Assembly (NCBI GenBank): GCA_964551475.1
Contig: CAZKCI010000032.1
Location: forward strand, 1-15,444
From: CAZKCI01 sp964551475
GTDB lineage: Bacteria; Auribacterota; Erginobacteria; Erginobacterales; CAZKCI01
DNA length: 15,444 nt
Reading direction: 5' to 3'
Shown: positions 7,793 through 14,128 of the stretch, one piece after another
Numbering within the stretch: position 1 is the stretch's first letter
Layout: each line of letters begins with the position of its first letter
Notes under the pieces: generated by a model
Seen by the model: only the letters and a program-made list of their open reading frames with translations
What the model was told of the DNA's origin: nothing
Database searches by the model: none
Position numbers and translations under genes: made by a program

Positions 7793-7798
7793 GATATG

Positions 7799-8737
7799 TC
7801 ATCCCTCCCCTTCGATCAGGGAGCGGATTTGTTTGAGCAGCGCGTCTTCCCGGCCGGTCTTTTCGGGACGGCTCCCGAAGCGGGACTGCTCGACGACACG
7901 GACGAGCTCGACCAGCTCTTTCTTCGGCCCTTCCGCTATCTCCAGCGCAGCGATCCTTTCCGGCCAGCCGTCGCGGCCGATGACCACACCGTGTCTCTTC
8001 TCCATGAAGACGGACAGCGCCTCGAAGAGGGCGCGGGCGCAGGCCGCCGGGTCTCCCGCCACGGTCAACTTCTTCGCCTGGGCGAGCTTCTCCAGCGCCT
8101 CCGTCTTCCAAGCCGCGTCGGGCGGAGCGGCGGCCGGCGCTATCCGGATCTTTCTTTTCCTCGCGCGGCGCAGGATCACGACCGCGCCGGCCGCCAGAAT
8201 CAGGACCGCGGCCACAAGAAACGTCGTGGGCGGAGAGGCGCGCGAGGAAGAGACGGCGATATCCAGCGGCTCGCTCTTCAGCGCATGGCTCTCCTCTTCA
8301 CCGGGGCGGCGATAGCCGATCGTGACGTAGCCGACCCGGCCCTCCCCTTTCTCCCGGGCTTCCAGGCGGAAATGGTAACGGCGGAACTGGATCAGTCCCG
8401 ATTGTGTCCGTTCCGCGACGCTCTCCTGATGTGAGCTTCCCACCGCGAGGAGATGGCAATCGGGTGCGGCGGGGAAGTCGAACTCCAGGTCGGCGGCCGT
8501 CCCCTCCCAGGAAACCTCGACCGTGAGCACGGCCGTCTCTCCGACCGCGATCTCCGTCCGGGAAAGCTTGGCGGAGATGCGGGGGATCACTGAAGAAACA
8601 GGAACGGCAGGAGAAACAGAAATAACCGGAACGGCGGGTTGGGCAGGAGAGGCGGGGAAGGCAGGAAAAGCAAAACCGGCGGCGGAGAACGCCGACAGGA
8701 GGAAGAACAGGGATAAACGAGCGGGAAGGGATTTCAT
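7799..8737 (-). CDS. BatD-like membrane protein (beta domain, TM, helical domain)
   Basis: This 312-residue protein has a signal peptide (about 1-23), then a low-complexity stretch of x-Pro-Ala repeats (about 23-50). A BatD-type Ig-like domain begins at ISAKLSRTEIAVGETAVLTVEVSW (about 54-162). One membrane helix (about 172-189), a basic stop-transfer (RRARKRK) and a cytoplasmic helical domain (about 208-312) follow. The cytoplasmic part ends with a VVEQSRFGS segment like the CDLVKFARF segment of the 4284-5249 protein, so the two are probably paralogues. It lies between the HtrA-like gene (16-bp gap) and moxR. The likely role is a membrane partner of the MoxR/Bat complex; no enzyme motif is seen. 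The ATG at 8737 is supported by the signal peptide, although its Shine-Dalgarno is weak. Confidence 0.75.
   Translation of the reverse strand: MKSLPARLSLFFLLSAFSAAGFAFPAFPASPAQPAVPVISVSPAVPVSSVIPRISAKLSRTEIAVGETAVLTVEVSWEGTAADLEFDFPAAPDCHLLAVGSSHQESVAERTQSGLIQFRRYHFRLEAREKGEGRVGYVTIGYRRPGEEESHALKSEPLDIAVSSSRASPPTTFLVAAVLILAAGAVVILRRARKRKIRIAPAAAPPDAAWKTEALEKLAQAKKLTVAGDPAACARALFEALSVFMEKRHGVVIGRDGWPERIAALEIAEGPKKELVELVRVVEQSRFGSRPEKTGREDALLKQIRSLIEGEG
8597..8686. repeat. 9-bp GGCAGGAGA-like array encoding Pro-Ala linker
   Basis: Ten in-register 9-bp units have the plus-strand consensus GGCAGGAGA/GGCAGGAAA. On the coding (minus) strand they read TCTCCTGCC-like codons, giving Ser/Phe/Ala-Pro-Ala triplets just after the signal peptide. 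The same word occurs in two other genes (10065-10163 and 14144-14218) in the same codon phase. Confidence 0.85.
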
Positions 8738-8753
8738 CTCGGAGCGGTCAGCG

Positions 8754-9953
8754 TCATTCCTGTTCGGTCTGTGTCGCGGAGGCGAACGGATTCACTCCGG
8801 CCGGAACGGAAGGCGCGGCGGCGATGACGACCAGCAGGGCGATCTTTTCTTTGTCCCTGATCACCTCCAGGACGACTTCTTTCCCCGGGGGCGCGTTCAT
8901 GACCTCTCTCTGGAGATCCATCGGCGTGGAGATCTCCTTCTTGTTGAGGGAGATGATCAGATCCCCCGCCTGCAAACCGGCGCGCGCCGCGGGGCCGCCC
9001 GCCGCCGTCTCCTCCACCACCACTCCCCCACGGGCGCCCGGTCCCGCGGCAGGGCCGGGAAGGGCTGCCCTCATCCGGATTCCCAGCCAGCCCCGGCCCG
9101 CGGAGGGCGCCTGTTTGAGCCTCTCCGTCACCTCCCGCGCCAGCTCCACCGGGATGGCGAAACCGATCCCCTGGGCAAGGCTGGGCTGGAAGACGTCCCC
9201 CTGATACTCCCCGCCGCCACCGGGAAAGCTGCTCTGAAAACGGCGGAGGAACGGCCAGTCCAATTCGAACTCCCGGTAACCGGAGAGAGTGGCGGTGAGC
9301 ACGCCGATCACCTCGCCCCTAGAATTGAGGAGAGGCCCCCCGCTGTCTCCCGGGTTGATGGGCGCGGTGATCTGGATCAGGTCTTCGTACTCGGCGGTCC
9401 CCAGGCCGGAGCGCTTCAATCCGCTGACGATCCCCCAGGAGGGGCTGACGGCGAGACCGAACGGGTTCCCGATGGCGATCGCCCACGACCCCCGAAGCGG
9501 GGGCGCGGGATTTCCCAGGGGAAGATGGGGAAGCCCGGCGCCCTCCACTTTCAGGAGGGCGAGGTTACAGAGAGGATCCTTCCCGACCACGCGGGCGGGC
9601 AGGCTGTCTCCTCCGGGGAAGTTGACTTCGACCTCCCGCGCCCCTTCCAGCACGGCTGCGGTGGTGAGGATATAGCCGGAAGGATCGATGAGGAAACCCG
9701 AACCGCGGCTGCGCCGTTTCTGAGCGGTGGGGCCTTCCCGGAAAAACCTCCGCGCCCATTCCGGGGGCTGCATCTCCTCCGGGAACCCCGGCCAGCTGTA
9801 GGAGAGCGGCTCGGTGATCACGCTCACCACCGCCGGCGCGGCCCGGTCGACGATCTCGCTGATCTCCTTCTCCAGCGCCTCCAGCGCCGGCCCGCCCCGC
9901 GCGGCGGCGGCAACGAGGAAGATCAGCACTGCCATGCCAATGCCTTTTTTCAT
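8754..9953 (-). CDS. HtrA/DegP-like PDZ protein with degenerate catalytic triad
   Basis: This 399-residue exported protein has a signal peptide (about 1-20), a trypsin-like domain of the HtrA family (about 30-280) and one PDZ domain (about 285-375, with GVVVEETAAGGPAARAGLQAGDLIISLN). The Ser motif is intact (NPGDSGGPLLN, Ser204). The usual TNNHV motif reads ILTTAAVLEGA, so the catalytic His position is Ala100 (codon GCC at 9654-9656). The usual TDLAVLK reads CNLALLK, so the Asp position is Asn130 (codon AAC). The protein is therefore probably not a working protease and may be a periplasmic binding or sensing protein. The frame is otherwise intact and of normal length, so it is not a decayed gene. 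The ATG at 9953 has GAGGT at 7-nt spacing, supplied by the neighbouring repeat. It follows the anti-sigma gene. Confidence 0.9.
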   Translation of the reverse strand: MKKGIGMAVLIFLVAAAARGGPALEALEKEISEIVDRAAPAVVSVITEPLSYSWPGFPEEMQPPEWARRFFREGPTAQKRRSRGSGFLIDPSGYILTTAAVLEGAREVEVNFPGGDSLPARVVGKDPLCNLALLKVEGAGLPHLPLGNPAPPLRGSWAIAIGNPFGLAVSPSWGIVSGLKRSGLGTAEYEDLIQITAPINPGDSGGPLLNSRGEVIGVLTATLSGYREFELDWPFLRRFQSSFPGGGGEYQGDVFQPSLAQGIGFAIPVELAREVTERLKQAPSAGRGWLGIRMRAALPGPAAGPGARGGVVVEETAAGGPAARAGLQAGDLIISLNKKEISTPMDLQREVMNAPPGKEVVLEVIRDKEKIALLVVIAAAPSVPAGVNPFASATQTEQE

Positions 9954-9956
9954 TTT

Positions 9957-10006
9957 CGTAACCTCACGTATCGTTACGTAACCTCATGCAACCTCTCGTA
10001 ACCTCT
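9957..10006. repeat. 10-bp tandem array between anti-sigma and HtrA-like genes
   Basis: Five contiguous 10-bp units of CGTAACCTCA type, with TGCAACCTCT and CGTATCGTTA variants, fill the whole gap. The last unit carries the anti-sigma stop codon (10005-10007). On the minus strand each unit contains GAGGTTACG, and the unit closest to the HtrA-like gene provides its GAGGT ribosome binding site. Confidence 0.85.
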
Positions 10007-10670
10007 ACCAGTAGACCTGCGGCTGTCTCCCTTCCCGCGAGCCGGAGGTGAGGATGAAATGATCGGCCGGAGCGGCATGATAGGCAGGCAGGGCAGGAAA
10101 GGCGGGAGAAGAACGGACAGCGGGCAAGGCAGGATAGGCAAGAGAGGCGGGAGCAAGAGGAGAAACACGGCCGCGGGCAAGGACAAAATGGGCCTCCGGC
10201 GCCTGGCGCGGGCGATCCGCGCGGGCGATGACATAGTCCACGCCCGCGGCCGAAGCCGCGGGGAGTCGCCGGGACGAGAGGAGGGCCGGCGCGGCCGGAG
10301 CGGGTTGTCTTCCGACGATAAGGTGTCTCCCGCCGACGACGGCCAGAGCCAGCACGACCGCGACCGCGGCCCACGCCGGCGCCGGGGACCAGTTCAGGGC
10401 GAAGGGATTCCGGAAGAAGCGGCGGGGCGCCGGCGCCGTCTCGCCGGAGAGACGCGCGCTCACGCGAGGCCAGAAGGAATCCCAATAACCGGGCGGAAGG
10501 TTATCCGGCGCGCGGGAACGGAGCAGGGCGGAAAGCAACTCCGCCGACTCCTTCTCCCGCCGACAGTCGGTACAGGAAGCGAGATGCGCCGCCCAGGCGC
10601 CTTTCGTTTCCGGCGAGAGGCGGGATTCTTCGTCGCTCTCTATGATCGCGCGTGTCTGGCGGCAGTTCAT
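10005..10670 (-). CDS. Anti-sigma factor with zinc-binding ZAS motif and one TM
   Basis: This 221-residue membrane-anchored anti-sigma factor begins with a zinc-binding ZAS domain: MNCRQTRAII, then H29-x3-C33-x2-C36 (HLASCTDC) with Cys3 upstream. A single membrane helix lies at about 99-113. The C-terminal periplasmic part is Ala/Pro-rich, includes an x-Pro-Ala repeat tract (about 169-202) and ends in a short charged tail. It should hold the neighbouring ECF sigma factor inactive at the membrane until an envelope signal. The ATG at 10670 was chosen because MNCRQT matches a ZAS start; the longer frame up to 10859 would translate a heptamer array and overlap the sigma gene. No Shine-Dalgarno is visible before the ATG, and the array separates this gene from the sigma gene by 110 bp. 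Confidence 0.87.
   Translation of the reverse strand: MNCRQTRAIIESDEESRLSPETKGAWAAHLASCTDCRREKESAELLSALLRSRAPDNLPPGYWDSFWPRVSARLSGETAPAPRRFFRNPFALNWSPAPAWAAVAVVLALAVVGGRHLIVGRQPAPAAPALLSSRRLPAASAAGVDYVIARADRPRQAPEAHFVLARGRVSPLAPASLAYPALPAVRSSPAFPALPAYHAAPADHFILTSGSREGRQPQVYW
10065..10163. repeat. 9-bp GGCAGGANA-like array in anti-sigma 3' region
   Basis: Eleven degenerate 9-bp units in register have the plus-strand consensus GGCAGGANA. They encode x-Pro-Ala and x-Leu-Ala triplets in the periplasmic tail of the anti-sigma factor. Word, strand and codon phase are the same as at 8597-8686 and 14144-14218. Confidence 0.82.
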
Positions 10671-10690
10671 AGCCGTTTTAGAAGGTTGAC

Positions 10691-10760
10691 TTGAAATTTG
10701 AGATTCGAGATTCGAAATCCGAGAGCCGAGATCTGAAATTTGAAATTTGAGATCTGAGAT
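10691..10760. repeat. Ten-unit heptamer array between sigma and anti-sigma genes
   Basis: Ten contiguous 7-bp units in strict register have the plus-strand consensus YYGARAT (TTGAAAT, TTGAGAT and similar). The array is AT-rich compared with the flanking genes. If translated on the minus strand in the anti-sigma frame it gives an Ile/Ser/Leu/Gln-rich heptad-like peptide, which is an artefact of the repeat and not a coiled coil under selection. Confidence 0.9.
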
Positions 10761-10780
10761 TATCGACCAGGCTTCCTCGC

Positions 10781-11392
10781 CTACAGATACTTCGCGAGCT
10801 TCCTCTGCAAAATCTTCTTGGCGTAATGCAGCCGCGAACGCACCGTCCCCTCCGAACATCCGCAGATCCGGGCGATCTCTTCATGGGAGAGACCATCCAT
10901 CTCGCGCATCACCACCGTCGATCGGTGTTCGGAGGAAAGCGAGGCGAGAGCTCTCTCCAGCGCCTCCGCGATCTCCCGGGAGCGCGCTTCCCCCGCTCCG
11001 TCCTTCCCGAGACTGGCCGGATCGGCCTGCTTTTCCAGTATCTCCGGTTCCAGAGTCAGCTCCGGGCGGCTCCGCGCTTTCTTCCAATGGGTGAAAACCA
11101 GGTTCAGGGCGATTCGGTAGATCCAGGTGTATAAACTTGACCGTCCTCCGAACCGCCGGATCCCCCGGAAGGCCCGGACGAACGTCTCCTGGGCGATATC
11201 GTCGGCGGAGGCGTGATTCCCGGTCATCCGGAAAGCCAGCGCGTAAATCCGCTCCTGGTACCTCCCGACCAGAACCCCGAACGCCTCGGTCTCCCCCTCC
11301 TGCGTTCTCCGGACCAGGGAAAGATCATCGTCGTTCGCAGGATTAGACGACGGCGGCGCCGTACCGTTCAAATTTTCCCGTTCGTCGGTCAT
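10781..11392 (-). CDS. ECF-type RNA polymerase sigma factor
   Basis: This 203-residue ECF (sigma-E-like) factor has region 2 at about 38-105, with the core-binding DDIAQETFVRAFRGI (64-78) and the -10-reading YTWIYRIALNLVFTHWKK (88-105). After a linker, region 4 (about 140-200) carries LSSEHRSTVVMREMDGLSHEEIA and the helix-turn-helix CSEGTVRSRLHYAKK. Length and motifs are complete. A ZAS anti-sigma gene lies just downstream, so it is probably released by envelope stress and may drive this whole gene cluster, including itself. The ATG at 11392 has no good Shine-Dalgarno, and no confident ECF promoter could be identified upstream. Two hairpins lie in the 142-bp gap before it. Confidence 0.95.
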   Translation of the reverse strand: MTDERENLNGTAPPSSNPANDDDLSLVRRTQEGETEAFGVLVGRYQERIYALAFRMTGNHASADDIAQETFVRAFRGIRRFGGRSSLYTWIYRIALNLVFTHWKKARSRPELTLEPEILEKQADPASLGKDGAGEARSREIAEALERALASLSSEHRSTVVMREMDGLSHEEIARICGCSEGTVRSRLHYAKKILQRKLAKYL

Positions 11393-11424
11393 ATCCGCAA
11401 AAATGTCAGCCAGTCCAAACGAGA

Positions 11425-11458
11425 AAGAGCCCTTCCAGATACGTCCGGAAGGGCTCTT
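11425..11458 (-). terminator. Hairpin between DUF457 gene and sigma gene, possible terminator or attenuator
   Basis: A perfect 12-bp stem (AAGAGCCCTTCC with GGAAGGGCTCTT) has a 10-nt loop. On the minus strand it is followed by TCTCGTTT, a weak T-rich stretch. It could end the upstream DUF457 transcript. It lies about 33 nt before the sigma ATG, so it could act as a leader attenuator if the sigma promoter is upstream of it. Confidence 0.5.
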
Positions 11459-11496
11459 CTGGGGGCCGCAGATATCGCGTGGTTGAGATCAAACTT

Positions 11497-11536
11497 GATT
11501 TTTCGAGCCGGCCTTTCCTGGCCGGCTCGAAAAATC
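11497..11536. repeat. Perfect 17-bp inverted repeat at DUF457 stop codon
   Basis: GATTTTTCGAGCCGGCC at 11497-11513 is perfectly complementary to 11520-11536, with a 6-nt loop. The right arm overlaps the DUF457 stop codon (11535-11537). On either strand the A/T ends lie inside the stem, with T before and A after the GC core, so it is not a classical U-tract terminator. It would still make a very stable mRNA 3' stem. Confidence 0.8.
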
Positions 11537-12605
11537 AACCGGCGTCCCCCGTGGCCATCTCGGTCTCCTCGTAGGCGAGCTCCTCCCGCTGGATGGCTTT
11601 TTCCGCCTCGATCACGCCTTTCTTCACGTCCTTCTCCTTCTTCCCGAAGATCTTGGTGATGGCGGCGTAAACGAACATGGGGAGGAACCAGGCGTAGAAG
11701 AAGAAACCGAGAGGGTTGGTGGTGAAGACCGGCTCGGCGGCGAAACGGTTCAGGTTGTAGATGATGATCACCGCCGCGGTGTAGTCCACGCTGAAGTTGG
11801 CGTGGGGGTTGGAGGCCTTGAACCAGGCCAGGCCGTTGGAGCGGCTCTTCTGAAAGGGCCAGAAGAGAGAGCCGCCCATGTGGCCGGTCAGGTCCTCGGT
11901 GATGTGGATGGCGAAGCCCAGGACGGCGATCAGGCCGTAGAGCCAGCCGATCGACCAGCCGGCGATGAGCGAGGTGATCAGCCAGACCGGGATGGAGAGG
12001 AAGAGGCCCAGGAGATAGCTGTGGGACCAGGTCCGGTGCCAGGGGAGGAACTCCACTTCCACCTCGCCCTTCTCCGTCCGGCGGAAGCCGAACTGGGGGC
12101 CGCTCAGGATGTCCACCACCGACGGGCGGCCGTGGGTCTCCAGCATCTTTCCCTTGATCGGATAGCGCCCGACCCGGTTTTCCTTGGGCTCCGTCCCCAG
12201 ATAAGGCACCTGGGAGGTGGTCACGATCTGGTTGATCACCACCGTCACTTCGTTCTTCTCCCCGTCGAACTTGACCACGTACTGCCGCCAGAGGTCGGCG
12301 CCCAGGCGGATGGGGAAGAGCTGGACCTTGAGATAGCGGCCGGTTTCGAAGGCCTCGTTCATCGCCTTTCCGATCCCCTCCGCCATCTTCTGGGGGTCGG
12401 GATGGTTGGGGTCGGTCTCGATGTCGTAGTCGGATTTGGAGAAGAACTGCCCCACCTTGAAGTCGAGCGTGTCGGGCATGATCCCGAAGAGGCCCCCCAG
12501 GACCAGGATGAAGGAGGAGGAAACGTCGCGGCCGGCCATCCGGACCGCTTCGGGGAAGAAGGAGGCGACCGCCGCTCCGCTCATGAAATGGGTCAGTCCC
12601 TTCAT
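11535..12605 (-). CDS. DUF457/YdjM-type membrane-bound metal-dependent hydrolase-like protein
   Basis: This 356-residue polytopic protein has the DUF457/YdjM pattern: an N-terminal LTHFMSGAAVA (His6), GGLFGIMPDTLD (PD at 44-45, Asp48), HRTWSHS (190-196), and a later helix with HITEDLTGHM (His234, Asp238, His242). These His/Asp residues are the expected metal ligands. Residues 51-185 form a large soluble insertion between the first motif and HRTWSHS, which makes the protein longer than the common 150-250 residues. Membrane helices are likely around 31-43, 197-232, 273-285 and 298-318, and the C-terminus is charged. The start at 12605 has AGGAG upstream. The substrate is unknown, and hydrolase activity in this family is itself inferred from motifs. 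Confidence 0.8.
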   Translation of the reverse strand: MKGLTHFMSGAAVASFFPEAVRMAGRDVSSSFILVLGGLFGIMPDTLDFKVGQFFSKSDYDIETDPNHPDPQKMAEGIGKAMNEAFETGRYLKVQLFPIRLGADLWRQYVVKFDGEKNEVTVVINQIVTTSQVPYLGTEPKENRVGRYPIKGKMLETHGRPSVVDILSGPQFGFRRTEKGEVEVEFLPWHRTWSHSYLLGLFLSIPVWLITSLIAGWSIGWLYGLIAVLGFAIHITEDLTGHMGGSLFWPFQKSRSNGLAWFKASNPHANFSVDYTAAVIIIYNLNRFAAEPVFTTNPLGFFFYAWFLPMFVYAAITKIFGKKEKDVKKGVIEAEKAIQREELAYEETEMATGDAG

Positions 12606-12652
12606 AAATACTTTTCTCCTAAACAGAGAATCGGTTCGCGAGTGTATTTATC

Positions 12653-12694
12653 AATCCGCGTAATCCGCGTAATCCCTGCCTGCCGGCAGGCAGG
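12653..12694. repeat. 9-bp repeat joined to a 20-bp perfect palindrome
   Basis: Two tandem AATCCGCGT units and a third partial one (12653-12675) run into CCTGCCTGCCGGCAGGCAGG (12675-12694), a perfect 20-bp palindrome. Both lie in the 119-bp gap between the TctA-like stop and the DUF457 start. The palindrome could fold as an RNA or DNA cruciform. It has no T-tract for either strand. Confidence 0.85.
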
Positions 12695-12724
12695 CGCGGC
12701 TTCAGTTACCCAGGCCAACGCCGG

Positions 12725-14119
12725 TCACGAAAGACCTAAAAAGGAGGCGATCTGCGGACCGTAGCCCGCCATGTTGAGGCAGATCGGCGTGATGATCACC
12801 GCCATGCAGTTGGAGCGGCGGCAGTGGAAGAAGATCGGGATCAGTCCGACGCAGGTGGAAACCGCCATGATCAGAAGGCAGATCACGCCGCCTTTCATGG
12901 TCTCCCCGGTGAGCCTCCCCTCCGTCATGGACGGCATGACGAAAACCATGATCAGGACCAGGACCAGCGCCCACCAGGAGATCTTCTGGTAGGGCACCCG
13001 GCTCACCAGCTTGATCACCCAGCGCGAGTTGAAGGAGAGGAGCAAGTAGGAGATCGCTCCGGCGATCAGGATCACGCCGATGATCAGCCAGTACTCCTGC
13101 AGCAGCTCCGGGTTGTAGTAGGAGCTCAGGTTCGCCGCCATCCCCTTCCGTTTCAGGACTCCGGAGCCGCCGACGAAATAATAGCCGGGGATGAAGAAGA
13201 AGAGGAAGGAACCCACGTAGTACACCACCTTGGAGACGCCCTGGCTGAGGACGAAGATGCGGTCGTCCCGCTGGGCGGTGGCGTGGCCGGCGATCAGCCC
13301 CCCGATTCCGCCCGTGACCCCGGGGAGATAGGCGGCCAGCAGCCCTCCGATGCATCCGGGGAGCGTCCCCTTGAAGAGGAACTTGTAGTCGATGTCGGCC
13401 GAGCGGCTGATGTGCTGGGGCGGGATCTTCTGCTTGGAGAGGATCGCCGAGATCAGCGAGGATACGGCGAAGAGGCCGACGAAGATCGGGAGCAGGCTCT
13501 GGAAGGACATCTTGGCCGGGACCAGCGTCTTGCTGAAGATGATGAAGCCCAGGAAGGAGGAGAGAGCGAAGGTCCCGATCCCGGCGAAGAGGTTGGCCCA
13601 GGCGCCCCGGAACTTCTGCCAGGAGGTGGCCCCCTTCCCCGTCCCCTTGGGCCACTCGCTCATCAGCATGTAGGCGATGATCAGTCCCAGGATCCAGTGC
13701 AGGTGGGGGCCGACCACCTTGTGGAGCTTGGGCAGGGTGTAAAAAAAGAAGGGGGTGAAGACCACCAGGAAAGCGATCCCCATCAGGCCCCCCATCCCGG
13801 TGAGCATCGCCGCCTCGTAGCCTCGCCCCTGGAGCATGTATTTGGCCCCGGGCAGGACGACGAAGACCGCCGATTCATCGGGCGCGCCCAGGAACATCGA
13901 GGGGACGGTGTTCATGATCGAAAAGGAGACCACCAGGGCCATGAAGAAAACAAAGGAGGAAAGCGGTTCGTTCAGGGGGAAGAGGGCGTGGCCGGTGACC
14001 ACGTCCAGGGCGATGATGATCCCGGAGAGGTTGAGAAAGTGCAGGGAGGGGATGATGAAGAGGAAGGAGCCCAAGACCGTCCCCGCCACCGCGTAGAGGA
14101 GAAGGAGCGGAAGATTCAT
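12725..14119 (-). CDS. TctA-family permease, archaeal-like stand-alone type
   Basis: This 464-residue polytopic membrane protein has about ten or more hydrophobic segments. Family motifs are the N-terminal GTVLGSFLFIIPSLHFLN, then NTVPSMFLGAPDESAVFVVLPG (70-91) and GRGYEAAMLTGMGG (98-111). A second-half copy, GTLPGCIGGLLAAYLPGVTGG (251-271), indicates the internal duplication typical of TctA. The C-terminal CVGLIPIFFHCRRSNCMAV also resembles archaeal members. Bacterial TctA normally works with TctB and a periplasmic TctC; neither is in the window, so this looks like the solitary form whose substrate is unknown. The start at 14119 has AGGAGG upstream and lies 9 bp after the OB-fold gene, implying co-transcription. 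Archaeal affinity is from memory of motifs, without a search. Confidence 0.82.
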   Translation of the reverse strand: MNLPLLLLYAVAGTVLGSFLFIIPSLHFLNLSGIIIALDVVTGHALFPLNEPLSSFVFFMALVVSFSIMNTVPSMFLGAPDESAVFVVLPGAKYMLQGRGYEAAMLTGMGGLMGIAFLVVFTPFFFYTLPKLHKVVGPHLHWILGLIIAYMLMSEWPKGTGKGATSWQKFRGAWANLFAGIGTFALSSFLGFIIFSKTLVPAKMSFQSLLPIFVGLFAVSSLISAILSKQKIPPQHISRSADIDYKFLFKGTLPGCIGGLLAAYLPGVTGGIGGLIAGHATAQRDDRIFVLSQGVSKVVYYVGSFLFFFIPGYYFVGGSGVLKRKGMAANLSSYYNPELLQEYWLIIGVILIAGAISYLLLSFNSRWVIKLVSRVPYQKISWWALVLVLIMVFVMPSMTEGRLTGETMKGGVICLLIMAVSTCVGLIPIFFHCRRSNCMAVIITPICLNMAGYGPQIASFLGLS

Positions 14120-14128
14120 CGTGTCCTC

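Noticed and set aside
7743..7802. 19-codon frame whose ATG overlaps the BatD-like stop as ATGA
   Set aside because: It is made almost entirely of a 21-bp-spaced direct repeat and has no recognisable product; probably a chance frame.
8523..10001. Long plus-strand open frame of 492 codons opposite the HtrA-like gene
   Set aside because: It lies antisense to a clear signal-peptide/HtrA/PDZ gene and translates to Arg/Gly/Pro-rich sequence without recognisable motifs; such shadows are common in GC-rich DNA.
4288..10760. CRISPR array
   Set aside because: Repeat units are 7-10 bp, contiguous and without unique spacers, so they do not fit any CRISPR layout.
10671..10859. N-terminal extension of the anti-sigma factor up to 10859
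   Set aside because: It would overlap the sigma gene and translate the heptamer array into a low-complexity peptide; the ZAS domain starts naturally at 10670.
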